Source of the DNA: Pectinatus cerevisiiphilus
Lineage (GTDB): Bacteria > Bacillota > Negativicutes > Selenomonadales > Selenomonadaceae
DNA length: 64,000 nt
Reading direction: 5' to 3'
Assembly: GCF_004341685.1 (NCBI RefSeq)
Contig: NZ_SMAA01000009.1
Coordinates: 1 to 64,000 of the forward strand
Shown: positions 27,478-36,125 of the stretch, one piece after another
Numbering within the stretch: position 1 is the first letter of the stretch
Layout: every line of letters begins with the position of its first letter
Notes under the pieces: model-generated
Databases searched by the model: none
What the model saw: the letters and a program-made list of their open reading frames with translations, nothing else
What the model was told of the DNA's origin: nothing
Translations under genes and position numbers: made by a program

Positions 27478-29496
27478 ATGTCCCTCCATCCCATCATACA
27501 TACGAAGGCAAACAACAACGCCACAAAATATCCCCGTCTCATATTATCCACATCCATAATTGCCTCACTATTCCTACTTTACATTTATTTTGCGCCATTG
27601 GCAGGTGCTCCTTTACCTGCAATCATAAATCCACATTATGATCAATGTGCTTTTTTGACCGCCCGTTTCTTCATTATCATATTAATATTACTCATCAATT
27701 ACCAATATTACATAAATAGCAGCAAAGGGCCTAATAACTTTTGGAATTATGACATATTGATCTGTGCCAGTACTATAATACTATTCTTCCTTAGTATCAC
27801 TACGGCGGTTCCCATATTTATGGGTTCTAATCTTCCCACAAATGCTTTTTGGGGAGAAACAGCCGCTCTTATTATCACGTTCGCTGTTGCATTGAAAACT
27901 TATACACTGCATCTCCTGCAAAAATCAGCTGACTCTCTTGACCAGTTCGTCTCCCTTCCTGCTTTCACTACGGTTCTTGATCTTGATACCGACGAAGAAA
28001 AACAGCTTCCCTGCTCAGCCTTGCAAAAAGACGATATTGTCATAATAAAAGACAAGCAAATCATTCCTGCTGATGGAAATATTTTTTGGGGAAATGGTAG
28101 TATTGACGAATCCTGTCTTACAGGGAAAAAAGAGAAAGCAGATAAAGCCTCAGGTGACAAGGTTTTTATGGGAACAATCAATACCAAGGGAACATTCCAT
28201 TATCGTGTATCAGCGTCACAGGATAATTCTGTATTTACCCAGCTTCTTAATATAAAAAACACTTCGACAACTGTAAACACCGCGACGGATCTGTTCGCGC
28301 TAAAAATATCAAAATACTTTACTATATTTACTTTACTTATGGCCGTTTGCACGCTTATTCTTTCTATTTATCTCCAAAAATCTCCTGCTTTCATTTTTTC
28401 CCTTTTGGCCGCTATTTTCGTGACCGGCCTGCTTCACTCTTTTATCAGTTGTACACGCATACAATTTTTAACAACACTCAATAAATTTGCCCGCGCTGGT
28501 ATTTTTTTTAAAACCCCCGCCACAATTGAACAGGCCCGCCACATTGATACAGTCATTCTTGGTAAAACAGGAATACTAACAGAAGGACATCCCGTTGTTA
28601 CCGCGCTCCAAGCAGAAGGTATAACGCCAAAAGTCCTTTTGGCACTGGCCGCAAGTGCAGAAAAAGATTTTGATGTTCCTTTAGCAAGGGCATTAGTCAC
28701 CTCTTCTATAAAAAACCAAGCGCATTTACAACGTATTTCCTCAGCACAACTGCTAACCGGAAAAGGGGTTGAAGCTCTCATCAACGGTGATATCATTCGT
28801 GTGGGAAAAGCTTCATGGTTAGAAGACGAAGGTGTCAAAATCAGCAATGAGCTGCAAATGAAAGCATTCCAGATTGCCCAAGAAGGTGGTACACCTATTT
28901 TTATTGCTTTAAGAAAATATTGTCATGGTGTTTTAACACTGCTTGATCCTTTAAAATATCGTTGCAAAGCTGCGCTCGCACTTCTTCAGCACATGAAAAT
29001 CAACACGATTCTTTTTACCAGCGATAATAAAAATACCGCCAAAACGATTGCCAAAGATTTGTCAATCGATCAATATAGAGCCGAGTTACTGCCCACTGAT
29101 AAGGCACGGGAAATTGATTTGCTGCACACCCATGGACTTACCATTGCAGCCGTTGGCAATGCCGACAATGATTTACCTATGCTGCATGCGGCAGATATAG
29201 GTGTATATCTAAATAACGACATCCAAGCCAATGTTGTCACTGCGGCTGATGTTATCATCCCTGCCAACTCCCTGTATGAAGTAGGCGAAATGATCAGTTA
29301 TTGCCAGTACATAATGAAAAAAATACACCGCAGTTTTTTATTTTCTGGACTCTGCTTATTTTTCATTCTCGTTGGTATCCTAATCTCTCCACTTTACTTT
29401 GCGCAAGCTGCCTTTCTTCCTATAGCAGCCGCTGTTTTAGCGGGAGGTTTAAGCTTTTTGCAGATTAACTTTTCCCACCACTCACGAAAATTCTAA
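27478..29496 (+). CDS. P-type ATPase homologue of the P1B type with degenerate catalytic motifs
   Basis: The 672-aa membrane protein has the overall plan of heavy-metal P-type ATPases: N-terminal membrane helices, actuator domain (IDESCLTG near residue 208), core helices, P- and N-domains, and two C-terminal helices. The key motifs are broken. DKTGT reads GKTGI with Gly362 in place of the phosphorylated Asp. TGES reads TGKK with Lys217 in place of the dephosphorylating Glu. The metal-site CPC is replaced by non-Cys residues. GDGxND reads GNADND near 560, and SEHP is absent. Flanking sequence such as LTEGHPVVT, AELLPTDKA and NDLPML keeps the fold recognisable. Transport by phosphorylation is not expected. 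ATG 27478 has GAAGGAG upstream. The reading frame is intact, so selection for another function is inferred. Confidence 0.82.
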   Translation: MSLHPIIHTKANNNATKYPRLILSTSIIASLFLLYIYFAPLAGAPLPAIINPHYDQCAFLTARFFIIILILLINYQYYINSSKGPNNFWNYDILICASTIILFFLSITTAVPIFMGSNLPTNAFWGETAALIITFAVALKTYTLHLLQKSADSLDQFVSLPAFTTVLDLDTDEEKQLPCSALQKDDIVIIKDKQIIPADGNIFWGNGSIDESCLTGKKEKADKASGDKVFMGTINTKGTFHYRVSASQDNSVFTQLLNIKNTSTTVNTATDLFALKISKYFTIFTLLMAVCTLILSIYLQKSPAFIFSLLAAIFVTGLLHSFISCTRIQFLTTLNKFARAGIFFKTPATIEQARHIDTVILGKTGILTEGHPVVTALQAEGITPKVLLALAASAEKDFDVPLARALVTSSIKNQAHLQRISSAQLLTGKGVEALINGDIIRVGKASWLEDEGVKISNELQMKAFQIAQEGGTPIFIALRKYCHGVLTLLDPLKYRCKAALALLQHMKINTILFTSDNKNTAKTIAKDLSIDQYRAELLPTDKAREIDLLHTHGLTIAAVGNADNDLPMLHAADIGVYLNNDIQANVVTAADVIIPANSLYEVGEMISYCQYIMKKIHRSFLFSGLCLFFILVGILISPLYFAQAAFLPIAAAVLAGGLSFLQINFSHHSRKF

Positions 29497-29570
29497 ACCA
29501 TGTATTATTTGGCAATAAAAATTGGCAAAGGTTTACTGTATATTACAATTTATTTCAGGAGGTCCTTATC

Positions 29571-29783
29571 ATGTTAAAAATGTATATTGATGGTATGAAA
29601 GATGAACATTGCGCTTCTCTTATCAGAGCTGCCTTAGGTGACCTTGAGGGAATGCATGAAATACGGGAAGTCAACTGCTACAAACATTATGCCCTTATCA
29701 GTTGCAATACCGATGAAAATATTTTGCGTGACGCAATCGAAAATGAAGGTTATAATGTAAGCAAAATAGAAAAATGCGACTAA
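29571..29783 (+). CDS. HMA-like small protein with one cysteine left of the metal motif
   Basis: The 70-aa protein has the size and layout of a heavy-metal-associated (CopZ/Atx1-like) domain. The usual GMxCxxC motif reads GMKDEHC here, so the first Cys is Asp and only Cys14 remains. The rest fits a beta-alpha-beta fold (EIREVNCYKHYALISC, then ILRDAIENEGYNV). It follows the degenerate P-type ATPase gene by 74 bp with its own AGGAGG, and the two have probably diverged together. It may bind metal poorly, or it may have become a protein-protein module. Confidence 0.72.
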   Translation: MLKMYIDGMKDEHCASLIRAALGDLEGMHEIREVNCYKHYALISCNTDENILRDAIENEGYNVSKIEKCD

Positions 29784-29811
29784 CAAAAATCTTAGCAAAA
29801 GGACTTCATCT

Positions 29812-30507
29812 ATGAAAAAAACACTATTATTTCTTTTTTTTCTGCTTCTTTTCATGCCCCTTACCACACATGCTGAAATACGCCAAACAGAAAATGGTAC
29901 AGTTACTGCCAGAGAAAGTGCCTTCACATATCTCCAGCCCGTATCTGCCAATGATACACAGCCTCCCGCAGAAAATAATAATACTGCCAACAAAAAAAAC
30001 AGCTCCACCGTTAAACCAGAAAACCTATTTACTGTTTATGTAAAAACAACACGTTTTTATGATCGCCACAAAAATCATTTCCGCGAATTAGATGAACTTT
30101 CCCTTACTTCGCATAACCAAGGAACTGATTTACTGTTCGATAAAGATTTACCGCCCAAAATCGAATATACCAAAGACGGTATAACCCAAACGCTTCCCTT
30201 GAAAAAAATTTCCTACAACAACCAGTATTTTATATCTTTTAAAATCAAGCATGATTCGCTGACACCGCTTTATACTGCTGATAAAGTAGAGATTGTATTT
30301 CCGGTAATAACTAATGGCAGTCATATACGCCACGTTAAGGATAAAAAAACAGGTAAGGAAAAAACTTTTTATAGTAAACAATCTTTAAAAGAAGATTCTA
30401 CAGTCATCGAAAAGCGTTATACACTACCACCTGAAATCATAAATGAATGGCAACAGGTCCTGACTGCCGACCTAGCTCCTGGTACTATAAAAGATACCCT
30501 GTCATAA
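29812..30507 (+). CDS. Secreted protein of unknown function
   Basis: The 231-aa product has a clear signal peptide (LLFLFFLLLFMPLTTHA, cleavage before EIRQT), then a Pro/Asn-rich low-complexity stretch (about 50-70). A lysine-rich beta-type region follows, with LDELSLTSHNQGTDLLFDK near 90 and KTGKEKTFYSKQSL near 182. No family was recognised. It is 28 bp after the HMA-like gene, probably in the same operon as the P-type ATPase homologue, and the operon ends at the hairpin at 30559. Confidence 0.6.
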   Translation: MKKTLLFLFFLLLFMPLTTHAEIRQTENGTVTARESAFTYLQPVSANDTQPPAENNNTANKKNSSTVKPENLFTVYVKTTRFYDRHKNHFRELDELSLTSHNQGTDLLFDKDLPPKIEYTKDGITQTLPLKKISYNNQYFISFKIKHDSLTPLYTADKVEIVFPVITNGSHIRHVKDKKTGKEKTFYSKQSLKEDSTVIEKRYTLPPEIINEWQQVLTADLAPGTIKDTLS

Positions 30508-30558
30508 AACCAAATGGTTAGTATATATTTTATTCATCTGGAAGGTTTAAAACAAAGC

Positions 30559-30610
30559 AAAAGGAATCATGCAGCAATATTATACTATTGTGTGCATGAT
30601 TCCTTTTGTT
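30559..30610. terminator. Bidirectional terminator
   Basis: The stem AAAAGGAATCATGCA / TGCATGATTCCTTTT is followed by TGTTTTATT on the plus strand and by T-rich sequence on the minus strand. It separates the secreted protein from the convergent dhaM. Confidence 0.8.
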
Positions 30611-30613
30611 TTA

Positions 30614-31003
30614 TTATAATTTCGGCATATTTTTAACTTTTGCCGCCACTTCCAAAACTTTCTCCACGGGACTTCCCAATGATGCTTCCACTGCTGCTAT
30701 GACTGCCCCTTCTAAAACAGGCGCATCTGCTACATAAATACCTTTCTTATTTAATTTTCTTTCATTTTTAATCATATCAGCACAAATTATCGCACTTCCC
30801 AAATCTACAAACAGGACTACCCCATCATCTTTATCTGCCGCTTCAATAGCAGCTTCTACTTTATCAAGGTCAATTCCCAGCCGCCCGTCTTCACTGCCAC
30901 CCGCAGCAGTAATTGGCTGGCCAGGCTTTCCCATCTCAGCAGCAATTTCTCTAATTCCCTCCGCCGCTTTTAAGCTATGCGATACTATTACAATTCCTAC
31001 CAT
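30614..31003 (-). CDS. dhaM: PTS-dependent dihydroxyacetone kinase phosphotransfer subunit DhaM (EIIA-Man type)
   Basis: DhaM accepts phosphate from HPr on a His and passes it to DhaL-ADP, which then phosphorylates dihydroxyacetone bound to DhaK. The 129-aa protein begins MVGIVIVSHS with His9 as the phospho-site. It has ITAAGGSEDGRLGID near residue 32 and VVLFVDLGSAIICADM near 62, as in single-domain DhaM. The partner genes dhaK and dhaL are not adjacent, which is unusual. A DhaM lookalike from another mannose-type EIIA system is possible but less likely, given the GS-DLGSA motif. Confidence 0.85.
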   Translation of the reverse strand: MVGIVIVSHSLKAAEGIREIAAEMGKPGQPITAAGGSEDGRLGIDLDKVEAAIEAADKDDGVVLFVDLGSAIICADMIKNERKLNKKGIYVADAPVLEGAVIAAVEASLGSPVEKVLEVAAKVKNMPKL

Positions 31004-31277
31004 TCATATCCATCCTCATTTTATAAAATATATGTACTGTTTATTGGGATTTTTTACGGTGATGATTCATCATTTGCTCATATATACAAAATAATCAATA
31101 TTATTTTAAATGATTGATTTTTCTCCATTATACCACAGTCAGCCCTGATATAAAGTATATTTTTACTCTTAGCCTGCCATTATAAATACCTACAATAACC
31201 ACAAAAGAGTAAAGTCATTGTTAATATATATTATATCTGATAAAATAATACATATATTACATTAGGGGGTAAATAAA

Positions 31278-31640
31278 ATGAAATTCAAGTTTGTACATAA
31301 CAATCTCAATGTTTTAGATTTAAAAAAATCAATGGCGTTTTACGAAAAGGCACTCGGTCTTAAAGAGGTTCACCGGAAAGAAACCCCAGATTTCACACTC
31401 GTGTATTTGAGTGATGGGCAAACTCCCCATGAATTAGAACTAACTTGGCTTAAAGCCCGTAAAGAAAAATATAATCTAGGTGACAATGAAGTACATTTGG
31501 CTTTTACAGTTGACGATTTTGCAGCAGCACATAAAATGCATGAAGAAATGGGCTGTATCTGCTACGAAAATAAAAAAATGGGCATTTATTTTATAAGTGA
31601 CCCTGATGGCTATTGGTTGGAAGTTCTTCCCCAAAAATAA
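31278..31640 (+). CDS. Glyoxalase I-like VOC-family protein
   Basis: The 120-aa protein has the paired beta-alpha-beta-beta-beta modules of lactoylglutathione lyase. The likely metal ligands are His7 (KFVHNN), a Glu in HELELTW near 55, His74 in NEVHLAF and the Glu in YWLEVL near 116. Close homologues in anaerobes are annotated GloA. They act on methylglyoxal-thiol adducts, but many VOC proteins have other substrates. The ATG follows AGGGGG. The hexokinase gene begins 53 bp downstream. Confidence 0.78.
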   Translation: MKFKFVHNNLNVLDLKKSMAFYEKALGLKEVHRKETPDFTLVYLSDGQTPHELELTWLKARKEKYNLGDNEVHLAFTVDDFAAAHKMHEEMGCICYENKKMGIYFISDPDGYWLEVLPQK

Positions 31641-31692
31641 TAACAAATTGATTCAACATAATTTAGTGGAAAATGGAAAAGAGAGCATCATA

Positions 31693-32964
31693 ATGGAACA
31701 CAGCTGTTTTGCACAAGCAATCAAAGAATTTAATGTACCAGCGGCTGCTTTATCACAAGTTGCTGCCTGTGTACGCTATGATATTGAACAAGGTCTTATC
31801 GATGGATTTAGTTCTCTAAAAATGCTTAAATCTTATATAGGCCTTCCTGCGGGGAACGAATCTGGTGAATACCTAGCCCTTGATTTTGGTGGTACCAATC
31901 TGCGCGCTGCTTTGGTACAGCTAAAAGGCAACGGCAATTTCAACATTCTGAAAAAAGTCGCCAAACCACTGAAATTTTCAGGTCTTTATGACTTCACCGG
32001 CCCAGATTCAACCAGCAGCGACTTATTTGACTTTATTGCTACTGTCATTGATGAGGCAATCGACGGTGATAGGAAGAAAAAATATTATTTAGGCCATACT
32101 TTTTCTTTCCCATCTAGCCAGACTAACATCTACAACGCAAAATTAATAACATGGACAAAAGAATTTGCTACCAAGGGTGTCGTTGGTGAAACAGTCAATG
32201 ACCTGCTCAAACAGGCATTGGCAAGACAAGGTGTTGTCAATGTAGAACCTGTAGCTGTCATCAACGATACTGTTGCTGTATTGCTGGCCGCAGCCTACCA
32301 ATCAACCAATACGTATATAGGCTCTATTTACGCAACAGGACATAATACATGCTATTTTGAAACTGATACCAGTAAAATAGAAAAACCAATGATAATAAAT
32401 TTGGAAATAGGTGGCTTTAATAAACTATCTATCAACAAATATGATAAAAAATTGGACAGTGTCTCTGAACATCCCTATGAACAACGCTTGGAAAAAATGG
32501 TTTCAGGCCGTTATCTGGGGGAATTGTTCGCATTTTGTGTACAAGACATATTTAAACTGCCTGCAAAGCCGTCCTTTACCAGTGTAGACCTCTCTCATAT
32601 TTTAGAAGATGCCGATCCCGGTCTTTCCTCTACCATTAAACTTTTTCATACACACACTGGCATCACTTTGACAAAAGATGATGCTGTTTCTCTACAAGAA
32701 TTGGCAACCGCAATAATGAACCGGTCAGCTCGTCTTACCGCTGCAACTTACTGCGGAATTTTATGGCATATATTTCCCAAAGCTATCCCCGCCCACAAAA
32801 TTTTCATTGATGGTTCTCTTTTTGAAAAAGTTCCCAGCGCAGCACGTAATATGCAACAAGCACTCAGTGAAGTGTTAGGTGAAAATGCTGCCAAGATCAG
32901 TCTAGAGCTGGAAAACGGCGGCTCAATTTTAGGTGCAGCCGTAGCAGCGGCTATGAGTAAATAA
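31693..32964 (+). CDS. Hexokinase of the eukaryotic type
   Basis: The 423-aa enzyme would phosphorylate glucose or other hexoses with ATP. It matches the Hexokinase_1/Hexokinase_2 architecture rather than the ROK or bacterial Glk families. The phosphate-binding loop reads LALDFGGTNLRAALVQL near residue 58. The sugar-binding block has FSFPSSQTNIYNAKLITWTKEF near 137. VAVINDTVAVLLAAAY near 193 carries the likely catalytic Asp. IYATGHNTCYFE and INLEIGGFNKL follow, and KMVSGRYLGEL is conserved. The ATG at 31693 (MEHSCF) is preferred over upstream in-frame starts that lie inside the VOC gene. Neighbours give no sugar-specific context. Confidence 0.83.
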   Translation: MEHSCFAQAIKEFNVPAAALSQVAACVRYDIEQGLIDGFSSLKMLKSYIGLPAGNESGEYLALDFGGTNLRAALVQLKGNGNFNILKKVAKPLKFSGLYDFTGPDSTSSDLFDFIATVIDEAIDGDRKKKYYLGHTFSFPSSQTNIYNAKLITWTKEFATKGVVGETVNDLLKQALARQGVVNVEPVAVINDTVAVLLAAAYQSTNTYIGSIYATGHNTCYFETDTSKIEKPMIINLEIGGFNKLSINKYDKKLDSVSEHPYEQRLEKMVSGRYLGELFAFCVQDIFKLPAKPSFTSVDLSHILEDADPGLSSTIKLFHTHTGITLTKDDAVSLQELATAIMNRSARLTAATYCGILWHIFPKAIPAHKIFIDGSLFEKVPSAARNMQQALSEVLGENAAKISLELENGGSILGAAVAAAMSK

Positions 32965-32983
32965 AATCAATGAGGTCAGTAAA

Positions 32984-34348
32984 ATGAAACAAGATTTACA
33001 CCTTAGCATAAAACAGAAAATGGTCATGACTCCTAAAATGCAGCAAGCTGTCAAAATCTTGCAAATGTCATCACAGGAGCTGCATGAAATAATTGAGCAG
33101 GAATATAATGACAATCCTACCCTTGAATTTGCTGAGCCTGCATCTGATGCTGCTACCGATACACCAGAAAAATTAAATACGGAAGACATTAAACATCTCG
33201 CAGAATTTCTCGAAGGAGGAACTCCTGTCCACCATTCTGGAACAGCGGGCGATGGCTATGATTTTAAACGGTTGCCCGCTCCCGGAAAGGGGCTTGCCGA
33301 TAATCTTTACGAAGAAGCAGGCATGACATTTAATGATGAGGAAGAACACCGTATTGCCAATTATATAATAGGCTGCATTGATGAACGAGGCTATCTTACA
33401 GTATCCGTTGAAGAAATAGCCTCGCTCATAAACGCAGCCCCCCAATTGGTAAATAAGGTCTTACAGGTTATCCAAACCTTTGAACCTGCCGGTATAGGTG
33501 CACGTAATCTTGCGGAATGTTTGCGGCTGCAAGCTTGCAGTCTGGGACTTTACGAAGGCCTCATTGCCGTTATCATTGATAAATATCTTCACAATCTTGC
33601 CAAAAATCAATTGAAGCTGATAGCGGAAAAGGAAAATTGTTCTATTGTCGATGTCCAAAACGCTGTTAACGTCATCAAAACACTTGATCCCAAACCTGGT
33701 GCGGCATATAGCAATGAAGAAATAGAACACATTATCCCCGATGTGACAGTACGGAAAATTGATAATAAATATATTGTTTTTGTAAATGAATATACTGTGC
33801 CCAGTCTGCGGATCAGCGATCTTTACCGCAATACCCATAACATGGATCAACAAACTAAAAAATACGTAGAACAGCGTGTCAACTCAGCTATATGGCTGAT
33901 TAACAGCATAACCCAGCGCAGGCAGACCCTTTACAATGTCGTGACACAAATTGTCAACCACCAAAAACCTTTTTTTGATAAAGGTTTATCTTACTTACGT
34001 CCCTTATCAATGAAGACAATAGCAGAAACATTGCATATCCATGAATCGACAGTGAGCCGCGCTATCGCCAACAAATATATGGAAACACCACACGGTATTA
34101 TCAGTATAAGAAAATTTTTTGCAGCCAATGTTGTCTCTACACCTACAGGTGAAGAATTAATAGCTGTACAGATAAAGCAAATTATAAAAGACCTTATCGA
34201 AAACGAAGACAACGCAAAACCGCTAAGTGACCAGAAAATATGCGATCTTTTAAAACAACGTACTATAAATATATCCCGTCGAACAGTGATGAAATATAGA
34301 GAACAACTCGGTTATCAGTCATCAACCAATCGAAAACAATATAAGTAG
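32984..34348 (+). CDS. rpoN: RNA polymerase sigma-54 factor
   Basis: RpoN directs transcription from -24/-12 promoters with the help of enhancer-binding ATPases. The 454-aa protein has the N-terminal region I (LSIKQKMVMTPKMQQAVKILQMSSQEL), the core-binding domain in the middle, the HTH (LHIHESTVSRAIANKY near 350) and the C-terminal RpoN box ISRRTVMKYREQL. It starts 19 bp after the hexokinase stop with GAGGT upstream and is probably co-transcribed with it. Confidence 0.95.
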   Translation: MKQDLHLSIKQKMVMTPKMQQAVKILQMSSQELHEIIEQEYNDNPTLEFAEPASDAATDTPEKLNTEDIKHLAEFLEGGTPVHHSGTAGDGYDFKRLPAPGKGLADNLYEEAGMTFNDEEEHRIANYIIGCIDERGYLTVSVEEIASLINAAPQLVNKVLQVIQTFEPAGIGARNLAECLRLQACSLGLYEGLIAVIIDKYLHNLAKNQLKLIAEKENCSIVDVQNAVNVIKTLDPKPGAAYSNEEIEHIIPDVTVRKIDNKYIVFVNEYTVPSLRISDLYRNTHNMDQQTKKYVEQRVNSAIWLINSITQRRQTLYNVVTQIVNHQKPFFDKGLSYLRPLSMKTIAETLHIHESTVSRAIANKYMETPHGIISIRKFFAANVVSTPTGEELIAVQIKQIIKDLIENEDNAKPLSDQKICDLLKQRTINISRRTVMKYREQLGYQSSTNRKQYK

Positions 34349-34492
34349 TTGCTTTTCTTCAAAGTGCTTTTTTATTATTCATAAAAACCTATCTAAACAA
34401 CATATTATTTTATCGATAGATGAATAATTATCTTACCGCATGCATATTTGTTTGTAAATAATTCGTTGATTAAAATGATAGTGGAGGATGCT

Positions 34493-34909
34493 ATGAGTAC
34501 TTCTTGCAAATTTAAAATAGGACAAACTATAACACATGCGGAATTAATAAATGAATTTCGGTGCGGAAATATGGGCGGAATGCGTCGTTCAAGAGCAACT
34601 AACTCGTTGATAATAATATCAGACCATACAAAAAAATTATACAAGGATGAGTGGTTCGATAATATTTTACATTATACAGGTATGGGGAAAAATGGTGATC
34701 AAGATTTATTTTTTATGCAAAATAAAACTCTAGCTCAATCCAACACAAATGGTGTCGTCGTTCATCTATTTGAAGTCTTAGTTCCTACTAAATACATATA
34801 CCGCGGTGTTGTAGCTTTAGCAGATAAACCTTATCAACAAATACAAAATGGTGCTGATGGTATTCCCAGAAAAGTATGGATTTTTCCCTTAAAATTACAA
34901 ACGCAATAA
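34493..34909 (+). CDS. Stand-alone SRA-like domain protein (modified-DNA reader, ScoMcrA-type)
   Basis: The 138-aa protein resembles the SRA-like domain found in front of HNH nuclease domains in ScoMcrA-type modification-dependent restriction enzymes. Recognisable blocks are GNMGGMRRSRATNSLIIISDHT near residue 24, LHYTGMGKNGDQDLFFMQNKTLAQS near 62, VHLFEVL near 94 and the end RKVWIFPLKL. Such domains recognise modified bases or phosphorothioate DNA. No nuclease domain follows, so this is a solitary reader or a relic of a restriction gene. The ATG at 34493 has GGAGG 6 nt upstream. It opens the accessory island and is followed by a terminator-like hairpin. Confidence 0.62.
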   Translation: MSTSCKFKIGQTITHAELINEFRCGNMGGMRRSRATNSLIIISDHTKKLYKDEWFDNILHYTGMGKNGDQDLFFMQNKTLAQSNTNGVVVHLFEVLVPTKYIYRGVVALADKPYQQIQNGADGIPRKVWIFPLKLQTQ

Positions 34910-34962
34910 AATAGTTTTATATTAAATGTTGACATAAACAAAAACTTAAAAATTCTATACTA

Positions 34963-35010
34963 AATGTTGGGGTAAGCAAAAATTCAAGCTTACTCCAACA
35001 TTATTTTTTT
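34963..35010 (+). terminator. Rho-independent terminator
   Basis: A 15-bp stem with one G-T pair (AATGTTGGGGTAAGC / GCTTACTCCAACATT) and a 10-nt loop is followed by ATTTTTTTT. The left arm repeats part of the sequence 40 bp upstream (TAAATGTTG at 34923), so it may derive from an IS end. Confidence 0.65.
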
Positions 35011-35085
35011 GCAAAAAAAGAGCATAAAACAAAAAAATCCGTTACAATTAAAGTTCCTACACTAAAAAGAAAGGATTGATGTTTT

Positions 35086-35403
35086 ATGCTCAAAGAGAAT
35101 TATACTATAGAATTATTAAATTTAAAAGGATTTAACGTAATAAGGACAGCTGGCAAGGTAATTACTATTTGTCTACCGGTCAAACCACATATATGCCCAC
35201 AGTGTAAGAATGAAACAAGGAAGATACATGATTATAGGTTACAAAAAGTTAAACATTTGCCTGTAGCACATACAAGCTACACTATTTTAATAAAAAAACG
35301 TCGTTATAAGTGTCCTCACTGTAATAAGCGGTTTTATGAGAATAATAGCTTATTGTCTAAATATAAGTCCATAAAGGATCCATACAAAATTTTATGCTAT
35401 TAG
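35086..35403 (+). pseudogene. ISL3-family transposase, N-terminal fragment
   Basis: The 105-aa ORF carries the ISL3-type N-terminal zinc-finger region: CPQCKNETRKIHDYR near residue 38 and the second pair CPHCNKRFYE near 75. Full-length transposases of this family are about 400 aa. After the stop the DDE catalytic part is missing and unrelated sequence (the yafQ gene on the other strand) begins within 50 bp. It is therefore an inactive IS remnant. Confidence 0.72.
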
Positions 35404-35450
35404 TATATCACGTTAAGCAGGTAAATGTGTCCGTGATATTACTCATGCTG

Positions 35451-35726
35451 CTAAAATAATTGGGAATGGCTGCCCAAACGATACAAAAGAAGAACAAGTA
35501 CATCTTCTCTTATTTCATAAACGAGGAGCCAATCTGGATCAATATGGCATTCCCGGCAATCTTTGTATGTTCCACCTAAATTATGGTCTCTGTATTTTTC
35601 ATCCAATTGTTTTCCTTTGGCTAATTGCTCAATGACAGAGAACAGCACATCTATATCTTTGTTCTGCTTCTTTGCTAATTTCAAATCTTTCTTAAATTGA
35701 GTGGTGAATTTTACTTCGTACTTCAT
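35451..35726 (-). CDS. yafQ: YafQ-family mRNA interferase toxin
   Basis: YafQ is a RelE-superfamily ribonuclease that cuts mRNA on the ribosome. The 91-aa protein has FKKDLKLAKKQNKDI near residue 11, the AKGKQLDEKYRDHNLGG block near 36 and the catalytic region ECHIDPDWLLVYEI near 59, with a C-terminal LYRLGSHSQLF. The His and Asp residues typical of YafQ are present. It is translationally coupled to the antitoxin gene by a 4-nt overlap. Confidence 0.88.
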   Translation of the reverse strand: MKYEVKFTTQFKKDLKLAKKQNKDIDVLFSVIEQLAKGKQLDEKYRDHNLGGTYKDCRECHIDPDWLLVYEIREDVLVLLLYRLGSHSQLF

Positions 35727-35995
35727 TTTTCAAGGGCTACACGCAAATCTGTCATATTAGTATACCCTTTTACTTTTTTATCAGTGGCGATTCGGTTGCC
35801 TTCTTCAATAGCAGACCTAGTTATTGCATTAGGAACGTCAAGAGTGAGACGGAAGGGAATGCCATTTTCTCGTATCGTTGTTTTTAAGAAGATGTTTACC
35901 GCTGTCGTCATATTCATTCCCAATGCATTGAATATTTTCTCAGCCTGATTTTTTACTTCCTTATCCGTCCGGATATTCAAATTTGTATTTACCAT
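35723..35995 (-). CDS. dinJ: RelB/DinJ-family antitoxin
   Basis: The 90-aa antitoxin starts with a ribbon-helix-helix DNA-binding domain (LNIRTDKEVKNQAEKIFNALG, then MNMTTAVNIFLKTTI). It ends with a tail that would wrap the toxin. The ATG at 35995 (MVNTNL) has GGGGGTG 8 nt upstream; the open frame extends further upstream without a ribosome site. DinJ with YafQ represses its own promoter in other bacteria. Confidence 0.87.
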   Translation of the reverse strand: MVNTNLNIRTDKEVKNQAEKIFNALGMNMTTAVNIFLKTTIRENGIPFRLTLDVPNAITRSAIEEGNRIATDKKVKGYTNMTDLRVALEK

Positions 35996-36125
35996 ATTCA
36001 ACACCCCCATTTCTGTCTTAAATGTAGCATTATTCTTTGCTGATGTCAACACAATATTAACACAGCGACACAACAAACACACGAATAAAAAATATATTCA
36101 AGGAAACGTTCAGACTGTATAATGG

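Noticed and set aside
34921-34977. Direct repeat of TAAATGTTG 40 bp apart as a CRISPR-like or attachment site
   Set aside because: There are only two short copies, one of them in a terminator stem; chance or IS-end origin is simpler.
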